Assembly: GCA_965227335.1 (NCBI GenBank)
Contig: CBDDFV010000012.1
Span: 186,001-250,000, forward strand
Reading direction: 5' to 3'
Length of the DNA stretch: 64,000 nucleotides
Source of the DNA: CBDDFV01 sp965227335
Lineage (GTDB): Bacteria; Planctomycetota; Phycisphaerae; Phycisphaerales; SM1A02
The translations under genes and the position numbers were made by a program. Position 1 is the first letter of the stretch. Every line of letters begins with the position of its first letter. Shown here piece by piece: positions 1 through 8,458 of the stretch. The notes under the pieces are model-generated. The model was not told the DNA's origin. It saw only the letters and a program-made list of their open reading frames with translations, and did not search any database.

Positions 1-878
1 TTCTGCGGAACGATCGTGCCCCACAACTGGTCGTCCGGGTCGCCGGTCAGGTCCTGCAGGAAGAGCCACAACGACGCCGCGCCGAGACCCATGCCGCGGA
101 AGCGCTCGTAGAAGAAGCGTTCGCGCATGCACCAGCCGTCGATCGCGGGGGCGTCGGCGCGCTCCGCCGCGAGGCTGCCGGCGATCTCGCCGTTGATCTC
201 GATCAGACGCAGCACGCCGGTGCGCAGATACCGCTCCATGTCCTCACGCGACTCGACACGCACGTACGGCTGCAGCCGCGGAACCGACGCCCAGAACCGC
301 TGGTACTCGACGGCGTAGGCGTCGTACCAGGTGAGATCCGACGGTTCGTACAGACGCAGACCGTCGACGCCGCGCGGCGGGGCCTTCGCCTGCATCAGCG
401 TCAGCGGCGCCGTGACGTAGTGCTTGTACAATTCGAACCGCGACGTCCGCAGGTCATCCGACAGCGCGTCCTCTTCGGTCGCGTGCAGGTAGACGGTGAT
501 CCGCTCCGGCGACCACGCGCCGAACTGCGCGCGCACGGCGCGCCAGACCGCGTCCGCCGCGTCGCTCGAATCCAGCGGGAAGGTCCGGGCCTCGATGATC
601 ACGAACGGGAACCACTGCGTATCAGCGCGGCGGGACAGCCGCACCACCATCGGGCCGACGTCGCACGCCACGATGCACGTCTGCTCGCCCTCGATGAACG
701 CCTCGCCGAGGGCCGTCGCCTCGCTCAGGCACGACTCCGCCGACGCGGCGCTCGCGAGCAGGGCGTCGACGCGGCCTTCGATGAGCGTCCGCAGCGGCGA
801 CGTGGTCCGCCATTCGTGCAGCCGCGGATCCGCGTGGGTGTCGGCGTAGTCGATAAGGGCGGACCGAAGGCCATTCAC
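1..878 (-). CDS. GNAT-family N-acetyltransferase-like protein, 3' end outside window
   Basis: A GTG-started frame (M-N-G-L-R-S-A-L-I-D-Y) reads without a stop from 878 off the left edge, giving 292 visible codons. The last 70 or so residues look like a GNAT fold: a strand ending LRLIEINGEIAGSLAAE, then RFRGMGLGAASLWLF, which fits the R-x-x-G-x-G acetyl-CoA pyrophosphate loop. The first 190 residues are not recognised. The GTG overlaps the TGA of the upstream phosphohexomutase (GTGA), so the two are probably translationally coupled. The in-frame ATG codons lie well inside. The acceptor substrate is unknown. Confidence 0.7.
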   Translation of the reverse strand, partial: MNGLRSALIDYADTHADPRLHEWRTTSPLRTLIEGRVDALLASAASAESCLSEATALGEAFIEGEQTCIVACDVGPMVVRLSRRADTQWFPFVIIEARTFPLDSSDAADAVWRAVRAQFGAWSPERITVYLHATEEDALSDDLRTSRFELYKHYVTAPLTLMQAKAPPRGVDGLRLYEPSDLTWYDAYAVEYQRFWASVPRLQPYVRVESREDMERYLRTGVLRLIEINGEIAGSLAAERADAPAIDGWCMRERFFYERFRGMGLGAASLWLFLQDLTGDPDDQLWGTIVPQ

Positions 879-2275
879 CCCTTCAACCCCGCCGCCCGGG
901 CCGCCTGGTTGATCACCGCCCATGCCGCGTCGTCGGTCGGGGCTTCGCCGATCAAGCGAAGGATCGGCTCGGTGTTGCTCGGGCGGATGTGAACCCAGGC
1001 GTCGTCGAGATCGATGCGGACGCCGTCGGCGTCGTTGACGCGTCCGCCGGGAAAGGCGTGGCGCACGGCGTCGAGCATCGCGGGGACCGCGTCGAGACCG
1101 CCGACCTCCGTCAGGTCGTACTTGGTCTTGATCATCGCATATCGCGGCAGGGAATCGACGATCGCGCTGAGTTCTGCGTTCTCGTCCGCCATCAGGCTGA
1201 GCACGAGGGCCATCGACGAGAGCGAATCCCGGACCCAGCAGACGGGCGGGAAGATCACGCCGCCGTTGCCCTCGCCGCCGATGATCGCGTGCGACGGCTT
1301 CATTGCGTCGACGACGTTCGCCTCGCCCACCGCGGCGCGGTGGACGGTTGAGTTGGACGCCCCCGCCGCGAGGTCGTCGATCATGCGGCTGGTCGAGAGG
1401 TTCGCCGCCATGTCGCCCGACCCGCCCCGCATGGCGAGAACGCGTTTCGCGGTGAGCACGAGCGTGTACTCCTCGCCGATGTAACGGCCCGTGTCATCGA
1501 CGATCGCGCAACGGTCCGCATCGGGGTCCTGAGCGAATCCCACGTCGGCCGAGTGCGTGCGCGTGGCGTCGATCAGTTCGCCGAGGTTCGGCTCGATCGG
1601 CTCCGGGGTGTGGGCGAACCGTCCCGTCGGCTCGCCGTTGAGGTGGTGCACGGTGCAGCCGAGTTGCTCCAGCAGGCGGCGGCCCGCGACGCACCCCGCG
1701 CCATTGACGGAGTCGAGCACGACGGTGAAGCCGCGGGCGCGGATCGGTTCGGGATCGATCGCATCCATGATCAGGGCGAGGTGACGGTCGTGGGTGGTGT
1801 CGTCCTCGGTCGCGACGCCGGGGGCGTCGGCGGGGGCGTACGCGAAGTCGCGCTCACGGAAGCGGCGGATGATGTCCGCGGCCTGGTCGGCGGGCGGCGC
1901 GACGCCGTCGGCGTTCAGGCACTTCAGGCCGTTCCACTCGATCGGGTTGTGCGAGGCGGTCAGCACGATCCCGCCGTCCGCCCCGTGGTGGTTGATCATG
2001 ACCGCCACCGACGGCGTGGTGACGACGCCGAGACGCACGACATCGCACCCGGCGGCGAGCAGGCCGGCGGTCGCGGCGTACGACAGCGACTGACCCGACG
2101 GACGCCCGTCGAGACCGATGCACAGGGTCGGACGCGACGCGCCGGTCGTCGCCCGCACGTACGCGCCGAACGCGGCGGCGTACTCGGCGGCGACGGCGGG
2201 CGTCATCGTGCGCCCGACGATGCCGCGGGCGCCGGAGACGGAAAGCATCAGCGGGGCGTCGTCGACCTTCGACAT
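875..2275 (-). CDS. phosphohexomutase (phosphoglucosamine/phosphomanno-mutase family)
   Basis: 466 residues, normal for the alpha-D-phosphohexomutase family, which interconverts hexose 1- and 6-phosphates for cell-envelope precursors. Seen in order: the active-site phosphoserine loop VLTASHNPIEWNG, the magnesium loop DPDADR, the sugar-specificity loop GGEGNGGVIFP, and the C-terminal phosphate-binding RPSNTEPILRL. GEGNGG resembles archaeal-type phosphoglucosamine/phosphomannomutases more than GlmM of Proteobacteria (GEQSGH), so the substrate is uncertain. The start at MSKVDDAP is chosen because the frame upstream is low-complexity R/S/P sequence and would overlap the ppk promoter. It is divergent from ppk. 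Confidence 0.9.
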   Translation of the reverse strand: MSKVDDAPLMLSVSGARGIVGRTMTPAVAAEYAAAFGAYVRATTGASRPTLCIGLDGRPSGQSLSYAATAGLLAAGCDVVRLGVVTTPSVAVMINHHGADGGIVLTASHNPIEWNGLKCLNADGVAPPADQAADIIRRFRERDFAYAPADAPGVATEDDTTHDRHLALIMDAIDPEPIRARGFTVVLDSVNGAGCVAGRRLLEQLGCTVHHLNGEPTGRFAHTPEPIEPNLGELIDATRTHSADVGFAQDPDADRCAIVDDTGRYIGEEYTLVLTAKRVLAMRGGSGDMAANLSTSRMIDDLAAGASNSTVHRAAVGEANVVDAMKPSHAIIGGEGNGGVIFPPVCWVRDSLSSMALVLSLMADENAELSAIVDSLPRYAMIKTKYDLTEVGGLDAVPAMLDAVRHAFPGGRVNDADGVRIDLDDAWVHIRPSNTEPILRLIGEAPTDDAAWAVINQAARAAGLKG

Positions 2276-2326
2276 CGAGCGGACTCCGGGCAGAAAACGG
2301 GGCGAAATTCGGGCGCGGCCGCCGGG

Positions 2327-2332
2327 TATACT
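2327..2332 (+). promoter_or_regulatory. possible -10 box for ppk
   Basis: TATACT in the divergent gap between the mutase and ppk. A start of transcription near 2339 would leave an mRNA leader of about 110 bases before the ppk ATG. There is no convincing -35 box at 17 bases. The same hexamer precedes several other genes in the window. Confidence 0.3.
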
Positions 2333-2450
2333 CGGGGTTTCAGACGCACCTGCCGCCGCGCGTCCGCGGCATGATACCGGGTCGGACGACGAGGTCGAAC
2401 GGCGTCGGGACGGGAATGCAGGGAACGCTGCCGACGACATTGGAGGCGAG

Positions 2451-4631
2451 ATGACGGGCCTGACGACACGACCGGAGGACGATGGGGGCCGCGCAATCGG
2501 TCTGGATGATCCCGCCCGATTCCTCAACCGCGAGATTCAGTGGCTGGAGTTCAATGATCGCGTCCTGCAGCAGGCGGTGGACGACCGGGTTCCCCTGCTC
2601 GAGCGGGTGCGTTTTCTCGCGATCTTTTCGAGCAATCTCGACGAGTTCATCATGAAGCGGGTGGGCGGTCTGCGTCGGCAGTTCGATGCGGGCGTGTCGC
2701 GGACGTACGACGGGATGACGCCGGCGGAGCAGCTGAACGCGATCCGGGACCGGATGATTCCGATGATCACGGCCCACGGGGCGTGTTACCGGGACCAGAT
2801 CGTCCCCGCCCTGCAGGCGCACGGGATTCACCTGCTGCACTATTCGGATATGACGTCGTCGGAACGCAACACGGCGCGGGCGTGGTACCGGGAGCAGATC
2901 TACCCGATCTGCACGCCGCTCGCGGTCGATCCGGGGCATCGGTTCCCGTTCATCTCGAACCTGAGTCTGTCGATTGCGGTGAAGCTGCGTCGACCGGGGA
3001 CGACGGAGCATCTGTTCGCGCGGGTGAAGGCGCCGACGTCGACCGCCGCGTGGTTTGGTCTGGGCGAGGGTCGCTACGTCCCGATGTCGGAGGTGCTGAC
3101 GGCGAACATCGCGGATCTCTTCCCGGGCATGGAGATCCTGAACGTGCTGCCGTTCCGGGTGACGCGGAACGCGGACATCGAGAACGACTTCGAGGACGCG
3201 GACGATCTGCTCGTCTACATCGAACAGCAGTTGCGGGAGCGTCGGTTCGCCCCCGTGGTCCGGCTGGAGGTGAGTCCGAATCCGGATCCGGATCTCATGG
3301 CGTTCCTGATCGAGGAGCTGGAGCTGGACGAGGACGACATCTACGAGACGGAGTCGCCGGCCCCGACGCTCGACTTCGATCCGGGGCGGGGGAGCGTGCC
3401 GACGCTGCTCACGTACGAATCGCTCTTTCAGATCGCGGATCTCGACCGGCCGGAGCTCAAGTATCGCCCGTGGAACCCGATCACGCCGCACCGGTTCCAG
3501 GACGACGAGAAGGACATCTTCAGCGTCATCCGCGAAGGCGACGCGTTGCTTCATCATCCGTACGACTCGTTCGATTCGACGGTCGTGCGGTTCATTCACG
3601 ACGCCGCGCGGGACCCGAACGTCCTCTGCATCAAGCAGGCGTTGTACCGCACGTCGGGCGACAGTCCGTTCGTGAGCGACCTGATCCAGGCGGCGGAGGC
3701 CGGCAAGCAGGTGGCGGTGCTGGTCGAACTGCGGGCGCGGTTCGATGAAGAGCGGAACATCCAGTGGGCCCGCAAGCTCGAGGATGCGGGCGTCCATGTG
3801 GCGTACGGCGTGGTCGGGCTGAAGACGCACACGAAGATCGCGCTGGTGGTGCGCCAGGAGGCGGCGGGCATCCGGTGCTACGGCCACGTGGCGACCGGCA
3901 ACTACAACGCAAAGACGGCCCGTCTCTACGAGGACGTCGGTCTCCTGACCTGCGATCCGGAGATGACCTCCGACGTGATCGCGCTGTTCAACTACCTGAC
4001 CGGACGCTCGCTGCAGCAGGACTACCACAAACTCCTCGTCGCGCCGGTGGCGATGAAACAGCGGTTCATCGAGCTGATCGAAGAAGAGATCGAGCATCAC
4101 CGCGCGGGCCGGCCGGCGGGCGTGATCGCGAAGATGAATCAGCTGCAGGATCACGAAGTGATCGATGCGCTGTATCGCGCCAGCGAGGCGGGCGTGCCGG
4201 TGGATCTTCTCATTCGCGGCTTCTGCACGCTGCGTCCGCGGACGCCGGGGCTGAGCGAGAACATACGCGTCTCGTCGATCATCGGACGATTCCTCGAACA
4301 CAGCCGGATCTTCTACTTCCGGCGGGGCGAGGACGACCCGGTCGAAGGACTGTTCTCCTTCGGCTCCGCGGACTGGATGTACCGCAACCTGCACGCCCGG
4401 GTCGAGGCGGTGTGTCCGGTGGAAGACCGCGAGCTCCGCGAACGACTCTGGGACATTCTCATGGTCTACCGCGATGATCGCATCCAGGCGTGGGACATGA
4501 CGCCGGACGGCGCGTACGTGCTCCGTCCGGCGGGCGACGGCGGCGGACCGCCGGCGGCCCGGCTGGGTTCGCACGAAGCGCTGATGCAGATGGCGGAGGC
4601 CGCCGCGCACGGCCGGGAGCAGAGCGGATGA
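2451..4631 (+). CDS. ppk: polyphosphate kinase 1
   Basis: 726 residues, the usual PPK1 length. PPK1 reversibly polymerises the terminal phosphate of ATP into inorganic polyphosphate. The N-terminal domain begins FLNREIQWLEFNDRVL and runs through IFSSNLDEFIMKRVGGL, both typical. The HKD-like histidine for autophosphorylation sits in LKTHTKIALVVR, and the second catalytic histidine in DWMYRNLHARVEAV. The ATG at 2451 is preceded by GGAGG at a good distance. The gene overlaps the next one by ATGA. Location beside the pst/pho block fits a phosphate-storage role. Confidence 0.97.
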   Translation: MTGLTTRPEDDGGRAIGLDDPARFLNREIQWLEFNDRVLQQAVDDRVPLLERVRFLAIFSSNLDEFIMKRVGGLRRQFDAGVSRTYDGMTPAEQLNAIRDRMIPMITAHGACYRDQIVPALQAHGIHLLHYSDMTSSERNTARAWYREQIYPICTPLAVDPGHRFPFISNLSLSIAVKLRRPGTTEHLFARVKAPTSTAAWFGLGEGRYVPMSEVLTANIADLFPGMEILNVLPFRVTRNADIENDFEDADDLLVYIEQQLRERRFAPVVRLEVSPNPDPDLMAFLIEELELDEDDIYETESPAPTLDFDPGRGSVPTLLTYESLFQIADLDRPELKYRPWNPITPHRFQDDEKDIFSVIREGDALLHHPYDSFDSTVVRFIHDAARDPNVLCIKQALYRTSGDSPFVSDLIQAAEAGKQVAVLVELRARFDEERNIQWARKLEDAGVHVAYGVVGLKTHTKIALVVRQEAAGIRCYGHVATGNYNAKTARLYEDVGLLTCDPEMTSDVIALFNYLTGRSLQQDYHKLLVAPVAMKQRFIELIEEEIEHHRAGRPAGVIAKMNQLQDHEVIDALYRASEAGVPVDLLIRGFCTLRPRTPGLSENIRVSSIIGRFLEHSRIFYFRRGEDDPVEGLFSFGSADWMYRNLHARVEAVCPVEDRELRERLWDILMVYRDDRIQAWDMTPDGAYVLRPAGDGGGPPAARLGSHEALMQMAEAAAHGREQSG

Positions 4632-5005
4632 CCCCGCGCTACGAACTGAGCGTCGAACGCGAATTCCCCGCCGCGCACGCCATCCGGCTCGGCGGCGAGC
4701 TGGAGCCGGTGCACGGCCATCACTGGCGGATCCGGGCGACGGTCGGCGGGGATGAACTCGACGACGAGGGCCTGCTCTGCGACTTTCACGCCGTCGAACG
4801 GGCCCTCGATGCGATCCTCGCGCCGTTCATCAACCGGCACTTCAACGACGTCCCGCCGTTCGACGCCGCGAACCCGACCGCGGAGCTGATCGCGCGTCAC
4901 ATCGGCGACACGCTCGCGGCGTCGCTGCCGACCGGCGTGACGCTGCTGACGCTCGATGTCGGTGAAGCCCCGGGCTGCACGGCGCGATACCGCCCTCGCC
5001 CCTGA
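4628..5005 (+). CDS. 6-pyruvoyltetrahydropterin synthase / QueD-like protein lacking the usual Cys
   Basis: 125 residues, the family's normal length. The zinc histidines are seen in FPAAHAIR and VHGHHW. The later landmarks CDFHAVERAL, NPTAELIARHIG and DVGEAPGCTARY also fit. Canonical QueD and PTPS carry a catalytic cysteine four residues before HGH; here the stretch reads GGELEPVHGH, with Leu at that place and Glu on both sides. This recalls the PTPS-III variant, where Glu replaces Cys, but the alignment by eye is ambiguous. The start ATG overlaps the ppk stop (ATGA). No other queuosine gene is nearby. Confidence 0.8.
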   Translation: MTPRYELSVEREFPAAHAIRLGGELEPVHGHHWRIRATVGGDELDDEGLLCDFHAVERALDAILAPFINRHFNDVPPFDAANPTAELIARHIGDTLAASLPTGVTLLTLDVGEAPGCTARYRPRP

Positions 5006-5700
5006 CCCGCACGCCAGCCGGCGAGCGTCGCGGGCGAGACGCCGGCGAGCCAGCCGAGCACGCACAGGCGGTTCACCAGCGTCGTGCGGACCACCCCCCG
5101 CGCCCGCCAGCGCCGGGCCGACGTCACCACCGGACCGCATCGTGCGAACACCACGCGGCCCGCCCGCCGGGCGCGGCACATCAGGATCACGTCCTCCATG
5201 ATCGGCGTCGACGGGAATCCGCCGAGCCGCCAATACGTGGACGCCCGCATGAACACCGCCTGGTCGCCGTAGGGGAGCCGCGTCAGACCCGCCCGCAGAT
5301 TCGCGGCCGCCTCGATCACCCGCAGGCTCGGCCGCCGGTCGTCGAACCGGAGCCGGAACGCGCCGGCCGTGACGCCGTCCGATCGCAACGCCGTCTCCAC
5401 CGCCGCCCGCCAGCCCGCGGGCAGCCGGGTGTCGGCGTGGAGGAACAGGAGCAGGTCGCCGCGGGCGACGCGGGCGCCGAGGTCGAGTTGCCGGCCTCGT
5501 CCCGCGGCGTCGGCGATGAGAATGCGATCGACGCCGCGCGGCCGGAGCGTGGGCGTGTCGGGGGCGGCGACGACGATGATCTCGACATCGGGATGCGTTT
5601 CGGGCGTCGCGGACCGGATCGCCTCGTTGAGACGGGCGGTCTCGCCGCGGACGGGGATGATGAGGCTGAGGCGGGGCGGCTCGTCGGCGGCGGCCGTCAT
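4897..5700 (-). CDS. family 2 glycosyltransferase (TIGR04283-like)
   Basis: 267 residues. The GT-A fold is clear: LSLIIPVRGE at the start, IIVVAAPDTP, the repeated-Gly stretch AAGRGRQLDLGARVARGD, then LLFLHADTRLP with the metal-binding DxD equivalent HAD, and GDQAVFMRASTYWRLGGFP. This matches the small TIGR04283 glycosyltransferases; the acceptor is unknown. The start lies 2 bases after the phoU stop, so it is probably the last gene of the pst operon. The final 30 or so residues (VQPGASPTSSVSSVTPV...) are low complexity and run antisense into the QueD-like gene for 109 bases. Confidence 0.85.
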   Translation of the reverse strand: MTAAADEPPRLSLIIPVRGETARLNEAIRSATPETHPDVEIIVVAAPDTPTLRPRGVDRILIADAAGRGRQLDLGARVARGDLLLFLHADTRLPAGWRAAVETALRSDGVTAGAFRLRFDDRRPSLRVIEAAANLRAGLTRLPYGDQAVFMRASTYWRLGGFPSTPIMEDVILMCRARRAGRVVFARCGPVVTSARRWRARGVVRTTLVNRLCVLGWLAGVSPATLAGWRAGQGRGRYRAVQPGASPTSSVSSVTPVGSDAASVSPM

Positions 5701-5702
5701 GT

Positions 5703-6359
5703 TCAGATCTTCGCGTGTCGGACGATCCGTCCTTCGACGATGAAGATCACGTCTTCCGCGATGTTGGTGCAGAGATCGCCGATGCGTTCGAGCTTGCGGG
5801 CGACGGAGAGGATCTCGATGGCGGCGGCGGCGCAGTTGACGTCGCGCGGGATCTTCTCCTGGACCCACGCGAAGACTTCGCGGTGGAGATCGTCGACCCG
5901 CCGGTCGGCGCCGCGCACCCGCCGGGCGTCCGCCGACTCCTCATCGGCGAGAGCGGAGAGGACGTCGGCCAGCATGGCGCGGCTGGCTTCGGCCATGTCG
6001 GTGAGGGCGGGCGGCAGGTCGATGGGAGCGAGCTTGCTCATGCTGATCGCCCGCTTGGAGAGCGTCTTCGCGTTGTCGGCGAGGCGTTCGAGTTCGGTGT
6101 TGATCCGCATCACGGCGAGGATGAAGCGCAGGTCGCTTGCGACCGGAGCGGAGAGGGCGAGGAGCCGCAGGCACTCCTGCTCGATGTCCAGCTCCATCTG
6201 GTCGATTTCGTTATCGCCCCGGCGGACCTGCTGCGCCAGTTCGGTGTCGCGCTGAAAGAGCGCGTCGATCGCGTCGTTGACCCGTTGTTCGACGGTGGCG
6301 CCCATGGTGAGGATCGCGCGTCGAAGTTCGGTGAGTTCCTTGGACAGGTTGACAAGCAT
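5703..6359 (-). CDS. phoU: phosphate-transport regulator PhoU
   Basis: 218 residues with the two-fold PhoU helical-bundle pattern. Seen are RVNDAIDALFQRD, EIDQMELDIEQECLRLLAL, SDLRFILAVMRINTELERLADNA in the first half and ILSVARKLERIGDLCTNIAEDVIFIVEG in the second; the E-R-x-x-D metal motifs occur in both. PhoU links PstSCAB to PhoR so that the Pho regulon is shut when phosphate is plentiful. MLVNLSKEL is preferred over a GTG 18 bases upstream because GGTGG lies just before this ATG. It follows pstB by 30 bases. Confidence 0.95.
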   Translation of the reverse strand: MLVNLSKELTELRRAILTMGATVEQRVNDAIDALFQRDTELAQQVRRGDNEIDQMELDIEQECLRLLALSAPVASDLRFILAVMRINTELERLADNAKTLSKRAISMSKLAPIDLPPALTDMAEASRAMLADVLSALADEESADARRVRGADRRVDDLHREVFAWVQEKIPRDVNCAAAAIEILSVARKLERIGDLCTNIAEDVIFIVEGRIVRHAKI

Positions 6360-6389
6360 GGGGCCACCCGACTCCACGTCGGTCGGGGA

Positions 6390-7229
6390 TCAGCCGAACC
6401 GACCGGTGATGTAATCTTCTGTTTCCTTGGTCGACGGCGTCGTGAACACGCGCCCGGTCTCGCCGGACTCCACAAGCCGCCCCTCACAGAAGAAGGCGGT
6501 GATGTCAGAGACACGCGCCGCCTGCTGCATGTTATGCGTGACGATGATGATGGTGTAGCGGTCGCGGAGCTTTGCGATGAGTTCTTCGATGCGGAGGGTG
6601 GACTTGGGGTCGAGGGCGGAGCAGGGTTCGTCCATGAGCACGACCTCGGGACCCACCGCGATCGCGCGAGCGATGCACAACCGCTGCTGCTGGCCGCCGG
6701 AGAGGCTCAGGGCGGAGTCGCGGAGCCGGTCCTTGACCTCCTCCCACAGCGCGGCCTGGCGAAGGCTCGTCTCCACGATCTCGTCGAGCTCCCGGCGGTT
6801 CGCCTTGTAGTGCAGCCGCGGTCCGAAGGCGACGTTGTCGTAGATCGACTTCGGGAACGGGTTGGGCTTCTGGAAGACCATCCCCACCCGACAGCGGAGG
6901 TCGACGACATCGAGCTTCGGGTTCAGGATGTTCTCGCCGTGCAGTTGCAGCAGCCCGTCCGCCCGCGCGGTCGGGATGAGGTCGTTCATCCGGTTGATCC
7001 ACCGAAGGAACGTGCTCTTTCCGCAGCCGGACGGACCGATGAACGCGGTGACGCGTCGTTCCGGCACGTCCATCGTGATGTCGTGCAGGGCCTGGAAGTC
7101 CCCGTACCACGCATCGAAGTTCTGCACCTTGAGTGCGGTGGGCGCGGGCGCCGCCTCGTCGCCCGCCGCCGCGCGACCGAGCGATTCGACTTCAACAAGC
7201 GGGGTCGGGGCGGCGGTAGGGTCGGTCAT
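6390..7229 (-). CDS. pstB: phosphate ABC transporter ATP-binding protein PstB
   Basis: 279 residues. All ABC ATPase landmarks are present: Walker A GPSGCGKST, Q-loop VFQKPNPFP (typical of PstB), signature LSGGQQQRL, Walker B VVLMDEPCSALDP and the H-loop VTHNM. The first 45 residues are a non-conserved extension. The ATG at 7229 has AGGAT in front; a GTG at 7271 overlaps the pstA stop (GTGA) and would add 14 residues, so the start is open. It energises phosphate import through PstCA. Confidence 0.96.
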   Translation of the reverse strand: MTDPTAAPTPLVEVESLGRAAAGDEAAPAPTALKVQNFDAWYGDFQALHDITMDVPERRVTAFIGPSGCGKSTFLRWINRMNDLIPTARADGLLQLHGENILNPKLDVVDLRCRVGMVFQKPNPFPKSIYDNVAFGPRLHYKANRRELDEIVETSLRQAALWEEVKDRLRDSALSLSGGQQQRLCIARAIAVGPEVVLMDEPCSALDPKSTLRIEELIAKLRDRYTIIIVTHNMQQAARVSDITAFFCEGRLVESGETGRVFTTPSTKETEDYITGRFG

Positions 7230-7267
7230 GACGCGATCCTGCGGGGTTCTGATCATCGAAGGAGGGC

Positions 7268-8458
7268 TCACTGGCTGGACTTGTGGAACTTGTGACGGAT
7301 GGTCACCGCCACCGCGTTGAAGGTCAGGAGCACCGCGAGCAACACAATGATGCCAGACGCCGCGACTTCATGGAAGTCGGTCTGCGGCCGACTCGCCCAG
7401 TTGTAGATCTGGAGCGGCATCGCCGTGAACTCGTCCATGAGGTGGGCGGGTCGGAAGGTGATGTAGACGATCCCGGCGATCACGAGAATCGGGGCCGCCT
7501 CGCCGATCGCCCGGCTCATGGCGAGGATCGACCCCGTCATGATCCCGCCCATCGAGGACGGCAGGACGATGCGTCGGATCACCTGCCACTTGGTCGCCCC
7601 GAGCCCGCTCGCCCCCTCCCGCAGCGAGGCGGGCACGGCCCGGATCGCCTCCTGGGAGGCGACGATCACGATCGGCAGAATGACCAGCATCAGGGTCAGC
7701 CCGCCCGCCAGCACGCCCCGCCCGAACGGAATCTGGACGTACCACGGATGCTTGATCTGCACCCGCTGGGGCTCAATGTCGTCGGCGAAGAAGTAGCCCG
7801 GCTGTTCGAACGCCGCGTCCGGAATCTCGCCGTCCGGATCGAGCAGCGTCACCGTGATCGAATCGCCGTCATCATTGGTGAGGGTCATGTCGTCGAGCAG
7901 CGAGGTCGGCGCCGCGCGTCGGGAGTCGACCTCCCGCGTGAGATAATTGTCGTTGAGGTCGACCCACTCGTCGAAGTAGCTCGCCCCGACGGCCACCGCC
8001 GGCCCGTCGGCGGCCGGGAACAGGTTGAACATGGAGACGAACGCGGTGAGGCCGAGGATGCCGTAGACGATCGACGGCACGCCGGCGAGATTCGCAATGT
8101 TCAACTGGACCATGCCGTGCAGGCGACGCAGGAAACGGTGGCGCGGCTTGTACTCTTCGAGGAAGATCGCGGAGCCCACGCCGAGGGGCAGGGCCACGAC
8201 CGCGCAGACGGCGCAGATGCCGATCGAGCCCCAGATGGCCGGACCGAGGCCCGCCGCGCCCGGGTCGCGGCTGGGCGGCGCGCTGAGCAGGTCGAAATCG
8301 AGATGATGCACGCCCTGGATGAGAATCGAGCCGAAGAGAATGCCGAGCACGCACACCGACAGGCCCGCGACAAGCCAGCAGATGCTGCTGAAGATGCGGT
8401 TCTTGCGGACGCGGCTTTCGCGGCTGCGTCGGGGGAGCTCGCGGAGTTCAACGCCCAT
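7268..8458 (-). CDS. pstA: phosphate ABC transporter permease PstA with long periplasmic insertion
   Basis: 396 residues against about 290 for most PstA. The permease core is normal: membrane segments at about 25-50, 80-105 and 125-145, then GVLAGGLTLMLVILPIVIV and the EAA-loop region REGASGLGATKWQVIRRIVLP. Between the third and fourth segments, residues about 155-250, is an acidic, soluble insertion (FDEWVDLNDNYLTREV to KHPWYVQIPFG). It should lie outside the membrane and might touch PstS or the envelope. The ATG shares one base with the pstC stop. Confidence 0.94.
   Translation of the reverse strand: MGVELRELPRRSRESRVRKNRIFSSICWLVAGLSVCVLGILFGSILIQGVHHLDFDLLSAPPSRDPGAAGLGPAIWGSIGICAVCAVVALPLGVGSAIFLEEYKPRHRFLRRLHGMVQLNIANLAGVPSIVYGILGLTAFVSMFNLFPAADGPAVAVGASYFDEWVDLNDNYLTREVDSRRAAPTSLLDDMTLTNDDGDSITVTLLDPDGEIPDAAFEQPGYFFADDIEPQRVQIKHPWYVQIPFGRGVLAGGLTLMLVILPIVIVASQEAIRAVPASLREGASGLGATKWQVIRRIVLPSSMGGIMTGSILAMSRAIGEAAPILVIAGIVYITFRPAHLMDEFTAMPLQIYNWASRPQTDFHEVAASGIIVLLAVLLTFNAVAVTIRHKFHKSSQ

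Noticed and set aside
2340..4610. Minus-strand frame across ppk
   Set aside because: Shadow of ppk, which has full-length PPK1 motifs.
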